Shown here: positions 35,282-44,561 of the stretch, one piece after another
How positions within the stretch are numbered: position 1 is the first letter of the stretch
Layout of the letters: each line of letters begins with the position of its first letter
Source of the DNA: Namhaeicola litoreus
GTDB lineage: Bacteria > Bacteroidota > Bacteroidia > Flavobacteriales > Flavobacteriaceae
Length of the DNA stretch: 64,000 nucleotides
Assembly: GCF_042679565.1 (NCBI RefSeq)
Contig: NZ_JBHTMY010000003.1
Coordinates: 620,001 to 684,000 of the forward strand
Reading direction: 5' to 3'
Program-made: the position numbers and the translations under genes
The notes under the pieces: model-generated
The model's input: the letters and a program-made list of their open reading frames with translations, nothing else
Databases searched by the model: none
Told to the model about the DNA's origin: nothing

Positions 35282-37870
35282 CTAAGCGGAATTTCTACTT
35301 GCATTGATGTTTCCAAATAATGATCGTGTGACAATAGTTTCGTAAGTTTCCAATTCTTCTTTATCTGGATTAGATTCTAATTTTAATTTTTGTAAATGCA
35401 TTAATGCGTATTGCTGAATGACCAATAGCGGTAATACTATAGACTCTCTTATATCGATAGATGCTTTTCCTTCCGGGTAATTCTCCATTAATTCTTTTTG
35501 GTTAGCCAATTGTAGACACAATCTTTTCGTGGTTTCAAATTCTTCATAAATCATTCGCCAAAAAGAACCAAATTCTGGATCCGATGCCATGTATCGCGTC
35601 AATTCGAAGTTTGATTTTTTCATTGACATCATGCTGTTTTCTATCAGACTTTTGAAAAATTTAGACGAGTTGTACAAGTCAATAAGTTCGTTAAACCTGC
35701 CTTCATTTTCATATTTTTTCAAAGCTGTACCTACGCCATAGAAACCTGGTACATTTTGTTTTAACTGACTCCAAGACCCTACAAATGGGATGGCTCTTAA
35801 ATTACTGAATTCTAACCCAGATGACTGACCTCTTTTTGAGGGTCTACTACCAATATTTGTTTTTGCATAATAATTTAGCGTACTTATATTTTCTAAATAG
35901 GGTAAAAATTTTGGATGACTTTTAAAATCCACATAAGACTGATAGCTCAAATCCGCTAAATCGCTCATTAATTTCTTTTGCTCGTCTGACATCCTGTTTT
36001 TAGCCCCTTCAAACAAATGATTTGAAACGCCCGAACTCACTAATTGTTCTAAATTGAATTGAGAAGAATCAATCGTTCCGAAATTAGAGCTGATCGTCTG
36101 ACCTTGAATAGTTAATTGTATCTCAGAACTTTCAATATCCGGCCCCAAAGACGCGTAAAACTGATGAGTTTTACCTCCACCTCTTGCCGGTGGCCCTCCA
36201 CGACCATCAAAAAAGATGACCCTAATGTTATTTTTTCTAGAAATTCGAGTAAGATTTTCTTTCGCTTCGTAGATAGACCAATTCGCTTTTAAATATCCTC
36301 CATCTTTCGTGCCGTCAGAAAACCCTAACATCACGGTCTGTTTATTTCCTCGTGATGCCAAATGCTTTTTGTACAGTTCATTGTTGTACAATTGCTCCAT
36401 AATTTTAGGAGCATTCGTTAAATCATTCACAGTTTCAAACAATGGGACAATATCAAGTGGTAGATTTCCTGTGTAACCTGAAAGCTTAAACAATGAAAAT
36501 ACTTCAAAAATATTCAAGGCACTTTGGTTGTTGCTAATGATATATCTATTTGAACCTTTTTCACCATTCCATTCTTGAATTTGTTTCATTGCCTGTATTG
36601 AACCGAGGGTGTTTTGTGTAATTTCGTCATCTACATAATCTACCGGAATATTATTTTCGAGGCTTCCTAGGTGTTTTATCTTTTCTTCTTCACTAAGCTC
36701 TTGATAGTTTTTAGGAAAATCTTTTGCTCCAGAATTTTGCATTTTTTCTACAATGCTTTTCAAAACACTACTATGAATCCTGCTGTCTTGACGAATATCT
36801 AATGAAGCAAAATGGTACCCAAAGAGATTAACCTTTGCGATTAGATCTTCTAATTCTTGTAAAAACAATGATTGATGATTACTGATAACGATTTCTCTAA
36901 TTTTCTTAAGTTCTGATTTGATTTCTTCAAGACTAATGGTCGGTTTTTCATCAGGATTTGTAAAACTTTCGTAAAGTTTGTTTTCGAGATTAGATATTAA
37001 GGGTTCAACATTTTTGAATGTTAACCTTCTCTTGAGTTTTCTAATATCTCTATAATAATTTTTTATGGCTGTATTCCTTAGCCTGTGAGCAACCTGTAAA
37101 GTAATATCAGTAGTTACAAAGGGATTCCCATCTCTATCTCCTCCAGGCCAAAAACCTAAATTAATTACCTCATTATCAATAAATCTATTGTCGTACACAT
37201 TGCTTTTTAAATAATTGAATATGGTACTTACAGAGTAATAAAAAACATTCTCTAAATACCATGTTAAATTGATCGCTTCGTCTAAAGGTGAAGGTTTTCT
37301 TTCTTTTAGGAAAGGTGTTTTTCCTAATTGTGCTAATAATTTTTTTATGAGAGTTAAGTCGTTTTTCTCAATAGCGGTGGTTAAGTCTGTAATAATTCCT
37401 AATACTGAACCGGGATAAAACTGTGTTGGGTGAGCGGTAAGTACAACGCGTACCTTAAAATCTTCCAGGTATTGTTGTAAGGCTTCTTTTTTATTTTGTT
37501 CAAAGGCAATTTCTTTGGTATTTCGAAGCGTACCAATACCGTCCATATTGTTGACAATAGGAAATGCAGCATCTTCAACAGCATCAAATAAAACTACCTG
37601 TCTTTCAATATATTGAATAAATCTGAACATCAAATCTATTTTGTCTTGTTCAGATGGGTTTTCGTCATATTTTGCAAAAAAATAATCAATTATTTCCTTA
37701 GGATTTTTACCCTGGGCTAAGCCGTTTTCACAAACTTGTTTAAATAAAGGAAGTAACACACCAGTATGTCCAATATTATCAAAAGGCAGCGTAATAAAAA
37801 TACTGTTATAGATCTGAAACTTTGAGAGTATATTTTGGTTGAAACGAGTTAGTTTTGGCTGGGTAATCAT
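35282..37870 (-). CDS. ppc: Phosphoenolpyruvate carboxylase
   Basis: Anaplerotic enzyme of 862 residues that forms oxaloacetate from PEP and bicarbonate. Start: the in-frame ATG at 37912 lies upstream of a -7 box on this strand (37893-37900), so the ATG at 37870 (MITQPKLTRFNQ) is chosen. Catalytic blocks: LTAHPTQFYPGSV with the essential His, GFWPGGDRDGNPFV, MLGFSDGTKDGGY, and FFDGRGGPPARGGGKTHQF, the divergent Bacteroidota form of the FHGRGG loop. The C-terminus ends ASRNSA instead of the usual RNTG. It is a monocistronic metabolic gene separated from Hsp20. Confidence 0.95.
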   Translation of the reverse strand: MITQPKLTRFNQNILSKFQIYNSIFITLPFDNIGHTGVLLPLFKQVCENGLAQGKNPKEIIDYFFAKYDENPSEQDKIDLMFRFIQYIERQVVLFDAVEDAAFPIVNNMDGIGTLRNTKEIAFEQNKKEALQQYLEDFKVRVVLTAHPTQFYPGSVLGIITDLTTAIEKNDLTLIKKLLAQLGKTPFLKERKPSPLDEAINLTWYLENVFYYSVSTIFNYLKSNVYDNRFIDNEVINLGFWPGGDRDGNPFVTTDITLQVAHRLRNTAIKNYYRDIRKLKRRLTFKNVEPLISNLENKLYESFTNPDEKPTISLEEIKSELKKIREIVISNHQSLFLQELEDLIAKVNLFGYHFASLDIRQDSRIHSSVLKSIVEKMQNSGAKDFPKNYQELSEEEKIKHLGSLENNIPVDYVDDEITQNTLGSIQAMKQIQEWNGEKGSNRYIISNNQSALNIFEVFSLFKLSGYTGNLPLDIVPLFETVNDLTNAPKIMEQLYNNELYKKHLASRGNKQTVMLGFSDGTKDGGYLKANWSIYEAKENLTRISRKNNIRVIFFDGRGGPPARGGGKTHQFYASLGPDIESSEIQLTIQGQTISSNFGTIDSSQFNLEQLVSSGVSNHLFEGAKNRMSDEQKKLMSDLADLSYQSYVDFKSHPKFLPYLENISTLNYYAKTNIGSRPSKRGQSSGLEFSNLRAIPFVGSWSQLKQNVPGFYGVGTALKKYENEGRFNELIDLYNSSKFFKSLIENSMMSMKKSNFELTRYMASDPEFGSFWRMIYEEFETTKRLCLQLANQKELMENYPEGKASIDIRESIVLPLLVIQQYALMHLQKLKLESNPDKEELETYETIVTRSLFGNINASRNSA

Positions 37871-37892
37871 ATTTATTTTTGATTTTAGAAAA

Positions 37893-37900
37893 CAAAAATA
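37893..37900 (-). promoter_or_regulatory. -7-like box TATTTTTG for ppc
   Basis: On the minus strand this 8-mer matches TAnnTTTG and stands 23 bases before the ATG at 37870. No TTG at the standard -33 distance. Confidence 0.4.
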
Positions 37901-38002
37901 AGGTTTAATCAATAACTAGTAAGGATTTTAATAAAAAATGAAATGTCCAAATCTATTTTTGATTTATACTTAAAAAATTGCCATTTCCCATAATGATTAA
38001 AT

Positions 38003-38030
38003 AAAAAAAAGCTACTAAAATTAGTAGCCT
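38003..38030 (-). terminator. Terminator after the Hsp20 gene
   Basis: A 7-bp stem (GCTACTA/TAGTAGC, 38011-38028) with a short loop is followed on the minus strand by eight T residues. Confidence 0.75.
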
Positions 38031-38050
38031 TTCATTTGTTTAGATTGAAA

Positions 38051-38470
38051 TTATTTTACTTCAATCATCTTGGGTTTTTGTACCACCAATTCTACTTTCG
38101 GAATGGTTATATTTAACTCACCATCTTTATAGCTAGCCGAGATGTTTTCAGCTTGTACAAGGTCTTTTGGAAGTGTAAAAGTTCTTTTAAATGTTTTAAA
38201 ATTGTACTCTTTAAGAGTGAATCTTGGTTTGTTTTCTTCATTTTCACTTTTTACTTCTGCAGAAACAGTTAATATTTCTCCATCAAGATCAATGGTAAAA
38301 TCCTTTTTATTCATTCCAGGAGCGGCCAAACTAAGTACAAAATTAGTTTCGTTTTCTACAATATTGGCTGCTGGAGTTTTAAAACGAAAATCATCATTTG
38401 TTTTAATGGCAAGGTCGTTTAATAATTCATCGAAAACTGTCGAGAATATCGGATTTCTTTTTACTAACAT
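38051..38470 (-). CDS. Hsp20-family small heat-shock protein
   Basis: Small chaperone of 139 residues that prevents aggregation of unfolded proteins. The alpha-crystallin domain spans about residues 33-125, with AANIVENETNFVLSLAAPGMNKKDFTIDLDGEILTVSAEVK and the C-terminal GELNITIPKVE, the conserved A-x-x-x-x-G-x-L/I-type segment. The C-terminus VVQKPKMIEVK carries an IXI-like anchor. It lies in the same direction as clpB, with its own terminator between them, so they form separate transcripts in a heat-shock neighbourhood. No CIRCE or similar operator was seen. Confidence 0.93.
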   Translation of the reverse strand: MLVKRNPIFSTVFDELLNDLAIKTNDDFRFKTPAANIVENETNFVLSLAAPGMNKKDFTIDLDGEILTVSAEVKSENEENKPRFTLKEYNFKTFKRTFTLPKDLVQAENISASYKDGELNITIPKVELVVQKPKMIEVK

Positions 38471-38603
38471 ATTTATAGATTTTTAAGTTATTAATTCTAT
38501 TTTCAATCTATACTTCAAAGAAAATGCCAAATAAAAAAAGCGAAAAAATGACAGTATTAAAGCTTTATATGATGACAATTTGTCTACTGATTATCAATTT
38601 ATT

Positions 38604-38640
38604 ATGACAAAAAAGAACCTCGATCAAAAAATGATCGAGG
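38604..38640 (-). terminator. Terminator after clpB
   Basis: A 9-bp stem (CCTCGATCA 38618-38626 with TGATCGAGG 38632-38640) with a five-A loop is followed on the minus strand by a T-rich stretch to 38604. Fifty bases lie between it and the clpB stop. Confidence 0.75.
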
Positions 38641-38690
38641 TCTATGGTGATAAATTTTTTCAACAATTAATAAAAGGTGTCTAATCTACA

Positions 38691-41279
38691 TTACTTGTTT
38701 CTAAATACAAATTTATCATTGAACGAATCTAATAAAATTTCACTTTGTGCGGAAATGTTTCCGGCCAAAATTTCTTTAGATAATTCATTTAACACTTCGC
38801 GTTGAATCACACGTTTGATAGGTCTGGCACCAAATTGGGGGTCAAACCCTTTTTCTGTTAAACTTTCTATTGCTTCAGGAGTAGCGCTAAATTCTATGTT
38901 TTTATCCCGTAACATTTTTTTGAGAAGATTTAACTGTAGGGTTACAATTTGAGCCACTTCCTCTTTGTTAAGTGGAGTAAACATGATGATTTCATCTATC
39001 CTGTTCAAAAATTCTGGGCGAATGGTTTTTTTCAATAAGTTGACTACCTCTATTTTTGTCAATTCAATGACCTGGTCTCTGTTATTCATATCGATATCTT
39101 CAAAGTTATTTTGGATAATATCTGAACCCATATTGGATGTCATAATGATAATGGCATTCCTAAAATCAGCTACACGACCTTTGTTATCAGTCAATCTTCC
39201 CTCATCCAAAACTTGTAAAAGAATATTAAATGTATCTGGATGCGCCTTTTCTATTTCATCCAACAATATAACAGAATAAGGCTTTCTCCTCACGGCTTCA
39301 GTTAATTGTCCGCCTTCTTCATAGCCTATATAGCCTGGAGGGGCACCTATTAATCTACTTACCGCATGTCTTTCTTGGTATTCACTCATATCAATTCTTG
39401 TCATGGCCGATTCATCATCAAAAAGATAATCAGCAAGTGCTTTTGCCAATTCTGTTTTACCCACCCCAGTTGTTCCTAAGAATAAAAAGGTTCCGATTGG
39501 CTTTTTACTGTCTTGTAAACCTGCACGAGATCTTCTCACGGCATCGGCAACGGCTTGTATTGCTTCATCTTGACCAATTACTTTTTTGTGTAATTCATCT
39601 TCTAACATAAGCAATTTTACTCGATCACTTTGAAGCATTTTTTGTACAGGAATTCCAGTCCATTTTGCCACAACTTCAGCAATATCTTCACTAGTTACTT
39701 CCTCTTTAATCATTGCTGTTTCCTGATTCTTTTCAAATTCACGCTGTAAGTTATTGAGAGTTTCTTCTTCTTTTTTGATTTTACCATAACGCAATTCGGC
39801 TACAAGTCCATAATTTCCTTCTCTTTCTGCTCTTTCGGCTTCTAGGTTATATTGCTCAATATTCTTTTTGGCTTCTTGAATTTTGTCTACGATCTCTTTT
39901 TCGCTTGTCCATTTTGCGTTGATTTCATTTCTCTTTTCTTTCAAATTTGCCAGTTCTTCTTTTAAACTCGACATTTTTTCTTTGTCATTTTCTCGTTTAA
40001 TAGCTTCCAGTTCGATTTCTAATTGCATGATCTTTCTGTCGAGCACATCCAATTCTTCTGGTTTGGAATTGATTTCCATACGCAATTTAGCAGCAGCTTC
40101 ATCCATTAGATCGATGGCTTTATCCGGTAAAAATCTATCGCTGATATACCTTTGAGATAATTCGACAGCAGAAATAATAGCACTATCTTTTATCTGAACT
40201 TTGTGATGATTCTCGTACTTGTCTTTGATCCCCCTCAAAATAGAGATAGCACTTTCGGTATCAGGCTCATCTACCAGCACTTTTTGAAATCTTCGCTCTA
40301 AAGCTTTATCTTTTTCAAAATGTTTTTGATATTCATCCAAAGTAGTTGCGCCAATGGCTCTTAACTCACCTCTGGCCAATGCGGGTTTTAGTATGTTGGC
40401 AGCATCCATTGCGCCCTCGCCACCCCCAGCACCGACCAAAGTATGTATTTCATCTATAAAAAGAACGATGTCTCCTTCGGATGAAATTACTTCTTTTACA
40501 ACAGACTTGAGTCGCTCTTCAAATTCTCCTTTGTATTTTGCTCCAGCTATTAAGGCACCCATATCTAAGGAGTAAATTACCTTATTCTGAAGGTTTTCAG
40601 GTACATCGCCTTTTACAATTCTATGAGCAAGTCCTTCGGCGATGGCTGTTTTACCCGTACCTGGTTCTCCTATGAGGATAGGATTGTTCTTTGTTCTTCT
40701 TGACAATATCTGAAGAATCCTTCTGATTTCTTCATCTCTACCAATAACCGGATCCAGCTTACCTTCATTGGCTAATTGATTTAAATTTTTAGCGTACTTA
40801 TTCAATGCATTGTAGGTATCTTCAGCACTTTGCGATGATACTTTTTGTCCCTTTCTAAGTCCTTCTATACTTTGTTTTAAGTCTTTTTCATTTATGCCAT
40901 TGTCTTTCATTAATTGTGCTGTAGCATCTTTTGATTTTAACATTGCCAACAATAAATGTTCTAACGAAACATATTCATCCTTCATGTCCTTGGCAATCTT
41001 GCCAGCTTCCATTAAAGTGTTGTTCGCACTTTTAGAAAGCATGATTTCGCCTCCCTCAACCTTAGGGTAGCTTTGGATGATACTCTCCAGCGTTTGCTTA
41101 AATAGATCTACGTTTACCCCAAGTTTGTTTAAGATGTAAGGAGTAAGGTTTTCGTCAACTTCTAAGATTGCCTTAAGTAGATGCGCATTTTCTATTTGTT
41201 GTTGTCCCAGGCCGTAAGCAATTTGCTGTGCTTTTTGTATAGCCTCTTGTGATTTTATAGTGAAATTATTGAAGTTCAT
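38691..41279 (-). CDS. clpB: ATP-dependent chaperone ClpB
   Basis: Disaggregase of 862 residues with two AAA+ rings, an N-domain (Clp repeats) and a middle coiled coil. First Walker A is GEPGTGKTA (about 205-213) and second GTTGVGKTE (about 606-614); Walker B in VLFIDEIHTLVGAG and ILLDEIEKAHP; the middle domain is the heptad-rich stretch about 405-525 (ELDVLDRKIMQLEIELEAIK). The ATG at 41279 (MNFNNFTIKSQEA) is chosen over the in-frame ATG at 41300 because the family N-terminus begins here. It cooperates with DnaK and small heat-shock proteins; Hsp20 lies just downstream. Confidence 0.96.
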   Translation of the reverse strand: MNFNNFTIKSQEAIQKAQQIAYGLGQQQIENAHLLKAILEVDENLTPYILNKLGVNVDLFKQTLESIIQSYPKVEGGEIMLSKSANNTLMEAGKIAKDMKDEYVSLEHLLLAMLKSKDATAQLMKDNGINEKDLKQSIEGLRKGQKVSSQSAEDTYNALNKYAKNLNQLANEGKLDPVIGRDEEIRRILQILSRRTKNNPILIGEPGTGKTAIAEGLAHRIVKGDVPENLQNKVIYSLDMGALIAGAKYKGEFEERLKSVVKEVISSEGDIVLFIDEIHTLVGAGGGEGAMDAANILKPALARGELRAIGATTLDEYQKHFEKDKALERRFQKVLVDEPDTESAISILRGIKDKYENHHKVQIKDSAIISAVELSQRYISDRFLPDKAIDLMDEAAAKLRMEINSKPEELDVLDRKIMQLEIELEAIKRENDKEKMSSLKEELANLKEKRNEINAKWTSEKEIVDKIQEAKKNIEQYNLEAERAEREGNYGLVAELRYGKIKKEEETLNNLQREFEKNQETAMIKEEVTSEDIAEVVAKWTGIPVQKMLQSDRVKLLMLEDELHKKVIGQDEAIQAVADAVRRSRAGLQDSKKPIGTFLFLGTTGVGKTELAKALADYLFDDESAMTRIDMSEYQERHAVSRLIGAPPGYIGYEEGGQLTEAVRRKPYSVILLDEIEKAHPDTFNILLQVLDEGRLTDNKGRVADFRNAIIIMTSNMGSDIIQNNFEDIDMNNRDQVIELTKIEVVNLLKKTIRPEFLNRIDEIIMFTPLNKEEVAQIVTLQLNLLKKMLRDKNIEFSATPEAIESLTEKGFDPQFGARPIKRVIQREVLNELSKEILAGNISAQSEILLDSFNDKFVFRNK

Positions 41280-41397
41280 TTTTTTATATTTAAGGTTCAA
41301 TGGATATGGTCAATTTGTGTTCCAAGTCATATAAATTTGCAAAAACAAGTCAAAATGTCGTCTTAAACGTAAAAAAGCTGACTAAATGACGTGCTGT

Positions 41398-41423
41398 TAT
41401 ATTTGTGAATTAATTTATTTTTG
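41398..41423 (+). promoter_or_regulatory. Two overlapping -7-like boxes before ytxJ
   Basis: TATATTTG at 41398-41405 and TATTTTTG at 41416-41423 both match TAnnTTTG. The second would start RNA near 41430 and makes the ATG at 41441 the likelier start of ytxJ than the TTG at 41432. Confidence 0.45.
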
Positions 41424-41440
41424 TTTTTCAATTGGTAACA

Positions 41441-41818
41441 ATGAATTTAAGACCTACTTTCTTCAGTAATAAAGCGGATAAGCATAATAATCTTTTAAAA
41501 TGGAAAAAGTTAGAAGATGTTGAGGAATTAGATAAACTTGCGACTACAGCCTTAAATCAAAAGATTATTATTTTTAAACACAGTCCACGTTGTGGGATAA
41601 GTTCTGCTGTTTTGAGAAGGTTTGAAGCGAAACTAATGGATAAGGGTAATAACGATTTAGTTTTTCTAGTTAATGTGTTATCCGATAGGGAATTATCAAA
41701 AGTACTTGCCGATAAATTTAAAATCACACATCAATCTCCACAAGTTTTAATCATAAAAAACGAGAAGCTTTTAAGACACGCTTCTCATTATGACATTTTA
41801 GATTTAGACATTGATTAA
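41441..41818 (+). CDS. ytxJ: Bacillithiol-system redox protein YtxJ-like (monothiol bacilliredoxin)
   Basis: Thioredoxin-fold protein of 125 residues. The active site is HSPRCGISSAVLRRF with a single Cys51, placed at the N-terminus of the first helix as in B. subtilis YtxJ (TCPIS). The later TPSPQ-like region reads THQSPQVLII, giving the cis-Pro typical of thioredoxins. It would remove bacillithiol from mixed disulfides on proteins, and fits the presence of bshA in the same window. The ATG at 41441 is preferred over TTG at 41432 because of the promoter position. Its stop overlaps the stop of the convergent fumarylacetoacetase gene by 4 bases. Confidence 0.9.
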   Translation: MNLRPTFFSNKADKHNNLLKWKKLEDVEELDKLATTALNQKIIIFKHSPRCGISSAVLRRFEAKLMDKGNNDLVFLVNVLSDRELSKVLADKFKITHQSPQVLIIKNEKLLRHASHYDILDLDID

Positions 41819-43116
41819 ATGCCTTCTTTGGTTTTTTTTATAATACCCCTGCATTCACCAAATCCAAGGCGAATTTTATCGTTCTTACAATAACCTCTTA
41901 AAATTACTGTATCTCCGTTCTTCAAAAATTTACGATCTGTACCATCTTTCATTTTGATGGGTTCTTTCCCATTCCATGTGATTTCGAGCATAGAGCCGAA
42001 ACTTCCTTTTTCTGGGCCGCTAATTGTTCCACTGCCATAAATATCCGCAGTACAAATGTTACAACCATTACTTGCTTGATGTGCTAGTTGTTGATAAACA
42101 GACCAATACATGTGTTTTAGGTTTGTTTCGCAGACAACAGCTTCTTGTTTTCCTTTAGGTTTAATCGATGCTGATAAATTGATATCGTAATTATTCTTTC
42201 CTGTTTGTCGTAAATAGGGTAATGGTTTAGGATCTTGTTCAGGACCGTCAACTCTAAAAGGTTGAAGTGCATCCATGGTAACAATCCACGGTGATATAGA
42301 AGTGGCAAAACTTTTCCCTAAGAAAGGACCAAGTGGGGCATATTCCCACGCTTGAATATCTCTTGCGCTCCAATCATTTAATAGAACCATTCCAAAAATA
42401 TATTGGTCCGTTTCACCAATCGGAATTGTGTTGCCTAATTTATTTGCACCTGTAGTAATAAACGCCATTTCAAGTTCAAAGTCCATTGATTTAGTAGGAC
42501 CAAAAGTGATTTCTTTTTTACCATTTGTTTTTCTTTGACCTGCAGGTCTTCGAATACCTGTACCCGAAATAACAATAGAAGAACTTCTTCCATGGTATCC
42601 AATGGGGATATGAAGGTAATTAGGTAATAACGGATTTTCTGGGTCTCTAAAAATACTGCCTACATTTGTCGCGTGTTCTTTGCTAGAATAAAAATCGGTA
42701 TAATCATTTACCGAAATTGGCATAAGCATTTCAATATCCTTTTCATCAAATAAAATCTCTTCCCTGTGTTTTTCGTTATCTCTTAAAATAGGGTTGTTTT
42801 CATCAAAAATTTCAGCAATTCTGTTTCTTACAGCTCTCCATGTCTTTCTTCCATCATCTATAAAGTCATTGAGATTATCTTGCATAAATATATCTTCCGT
42901 CAGTGGGACTCCTTCAAAATATCCCAGTTGATGGAGGGCAGCAAGATCTATACACGTTTTACCAATTCTCGTTCCAATGGTGATCACATCATGTTTTGTG
43001 ATAAATACGCCGAAAGGAATATTTTGGATAGGAAAGTCTGAATATGAATTCACCTTAATCCAAGATTTTCTCTTAGGATCATTTGCTGATATTTTTACTA
43101 TGGGGGAATTGCTCAT
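41815..43116 (-). CDS. fahA: Fumarylacetoacetase
   Basis: Hydrolase of 433 residues that splits fumarylacetoacetate into fumarate and acetoacetate, the last step of tyrosine degradation. FAH motifs in order: DFYSSKEHATNVGSIFR (metal and catalytic Asp/His) near residues 118-134, YHGRSSSIVISGTGIRRPAGQ near 152-172, DFELEMAFI with metal Glu residues near 189-197, and NDWSARDIQAWEYAPLGPF near 225-243 with the metal Asp, then GSGTISGP. The signature Glu/Asp/His set is complete. It has its own -7/-33 promoter at 43136-43165 and is divergent from glyA. Confidence 0.96.
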   Translation of the reverse strand: MSNSPIVKISANDPKRKSWIKVNSYSDFPIQNIPFGVFITKHDVITIGTRIGKTCIDLAALHQLGYFEGVPLTEDIFMQDNLNDFIDDGRKTWRAVRNRIAEIFDENNPILRDNEKHREEILFDEKDIEMLMPISVNDYTDFYSSKEHATNVGSIFRDPENPLLPNYLHIPIGYHGRSSSIVISGTGIRRPAGQRKTNGKKEITFGPTKSMDFELEMAFITTGANKLGNTIPIGETDQYIFGMVLLNDWSARDIQAWEYAPLGPFLGKSFATSISPWIVTMDALQPFRVDGPEQDPKPLPYLRQTGKNNYDINLSASIKPKGKQEAVVCETNLKHMYWSVYQQLAHQASNGCNICTADIYGSGTISGPEKGSFGSMLEITWNGKEPIKMKDGTDRKFLKNGDTVILRGYCKNDKIRLGFGECRGIIKKTKEGI

Positions 43117-43135
43117 GTTTATATATTTTAAGATT

Positions 43136-43165
43136 CAAATATATAAGTTTATCCTTATTTGCAAA
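43136..43165 (-). promoter_or_regulatory. Bacteroidota promoter for the fumarylacetoacetase gene
   Basis: On the minus strand TTTG (43162-43165) is followed after 18 bases (counted between the TTG and TA) by TATATTTG (43136-43143). The start codon is 20 bases further. The spacing is in the consensus range. Confidence 0.6.
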
Positions 43166-43175
43166 ATGATTTTAC

Positions 43176-43183
43176 TATTTTTG
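43176..43183 (+). promoter_or_regulatory. -7-like box TATTTTTG for glyA
   Basis: TAnnTTTG match 35 bases before the glyA ATG. The nearest upstream TTTG (43158-43161) lies only 14 bases before, and forms the palindrome TTTGCAAA with the -33 box of the divergent gene. Confidence 0.45.
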
Positions 43184-43218
43184 ACCGATTTTAACAAAAC
43201 TTAATTTTTTTAGTAACC

Positions 43219-44493
43219 ATGCAACGTGATCAGCAAATATTTGATTTAATCAGACAGGAAAAGGAAAGACAAACTAACGGACTTGAATTAATCGCTTCAG
43301 AAAATTTTGTGAGCGAGCAGGTACTTGAAGCTGCAGGTTCAGTATTAACCAATAAATATGCTGAAGGATATCCGGGTAAAAGGTATTATGGAGGTTGTGA
43401 GGTGGTAGATGAGGTAGAGCAATTGGCAATAGATAGAGCGAAAGAGCTTTTTGGTGCATTTTATGTCAATGTACAACCTCACTCAGGTTCTCAGGCTAAT
43501 GCAGCTGTATATCAAGCTATATTAAAACCCGGTGATAATATTTTAGGTTTTGATCTTTCTCATGGTGGTCATTTAACGCATGGTTCTTCGGTTAATTTTT
43601 CGGGTAAACTTTACAAACCACATTTTTATGGGGTAGAAAAAGAAACTGGCGTGTTGAATTACGATAAAATTCAAGAAACAGCAACGAAAGTAAAGCCTAA
43701 GATGATCATCGCAGGTGCTTCTGCCTATTCAAGAGATATAGATTTTGAAAGATTTAGAGAAATTGCAGATAGCGTAGGTGCGACCTTGGTTGCAGACATT
43801 TCACATCCTTCCGGACTTATCGCAAAAGGAATTCTAAACGATCCTATGCCTCATTGTCATATAGTAACCACAACAACCCACAAAACGTTAAGAGGTCCAA
43901 GAGGCGGAATGATTATGTTGGGTGAAGATTTTGAAAATCCACTGGGTGAAAAAACACCTAAAGGAGAGGTGAAAATGATGAGTGCCATGTTGAACAGTGC
44001 TGTTTTTCCAGGAATGCAAGGCGGACCATTAGAGCATATCATCGCTGCCAAAGCTGTTGCTTTTGGCGAAGCATTGAGTGATACTTTTCTGCATTATCAG
44101 ATTCAAGTAAAAAAGAATGCTGCAGCTATGGCAAAGGCATTTGTAGCAAGAGATTATCAAATTATTAGCGGCGGAACAGATAATCATATGATGTTAATTG
44201 ATTTAAGAAACAAGAATATTTCTGGTAAAGAAGCGGAAAATGCTTTGGTGAAAGCCGAGATTACTGTGAATAAAAATATGGTTCCTTTTGATGATAAATC
44301 TCCATTTGTTACTTCGGGAATTCGTGTGGGAACTGCGGCCGTGACCACCAGAGGACTGAAAGAATCCGATATGGAGACAATCGTTTCGCTTATAGATCAG
44401 GTTATTACAAACCCAAGTGATGATGCCGTTATTCATAAAGTTGGAAAAACAGTAAATGAATTGATGAGTTCAAAACCACTTTTTGTTGATTGA
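43219..44493 (+). CDS. glyA: Serine hydroxymethyltransferase
   Basis: Pyridoxal-phosphate enzyme of 424 residues that exchanges the hydroxymethyl group between serine and tetrahydrofolate. The PLP-binding Lys222 lies in TTTTHKTLRGPRGGMI. Other blocks are GLELIASENFVSEQV, TNKYAEGYPGKRYYGGCE, NVQPHSGSQANAAVY and TSGIRVGTAAVTTRG. In the PLP-contacting Asp region the text is VADISHPSG in place of the DMAHIAG common in proteobacteria. Start ATG 43219 gives MQRDQQIFDLIRQE. A strong terminator follows downstream at 44520. Confidence 0.97.
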   Translation: MQRDQQIFDLIRQEKERQTNGLELIASENFVSEQVLEAAGSVLTNKYAEGYPGKRYYGGCEVVDEVEQLAIDRAKELFGAFYVNVQPHSGSQANAAVYQAILKPGDNILGFDLSHGGHLTHGSSVNFSGKLYKPHFYGVEKETGVLNYDKIQETATKVKPKMIIAGASAYSRDIDFERFREIADSVGATLVADISHPSGLIAKGILNDPMPHCHIVTTTTHKTLRGPRGGMIMLGEDFENPLGEKTPKGEVKMMSAMLNSAVFPGMQGGPLEHIIAAKAVAFGEALSDTFLHYQIQVKKNAAAMAKAFVARDYQIISGGTDNHMMLIDLRNKNISGKEAENALVKAEITVNKNMVPFDDKSPFVTSGIRVGTAAVTTRGLKESDMETIVSLIDQVITNPSDDAVIHKVGKTVNELMSSKPLFVD

Positions 44494-44519
44494 TAAAAGT
44501 GACCATAGTCATAATTTAG

Positions 44520-44561
44520 AAAAGCATTTAATCTTATATTTAAAGATTGAATGCTTTTTTT
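44520..44561 (+). terminator. Strong intrinsic terminator directly before the GCS2 gene
   Basis: Arms 44520-44535 and 44543-44558 pair over 16 positions (one G-T wobble) around a 7-base loop, and the right arm runs into seven T residues. It suits glyA termination, but the downstream ATG at 44562 directly follows it. Confidence 0.85.

Noticed and set aside
37871..37912. Upstream start of PEP carboxylase at 37912
   Set aside because: A -7 box (37893-37900) lies downstream of that codon on the same strand, and the family N-terminus fits 37870.
38471..38690. CIRCE or similar heat-shock operator near hsp20 and clpB
   Set aside because: Only terminator hairpins are seen; no TTAGCACTC-type inverted repeat.
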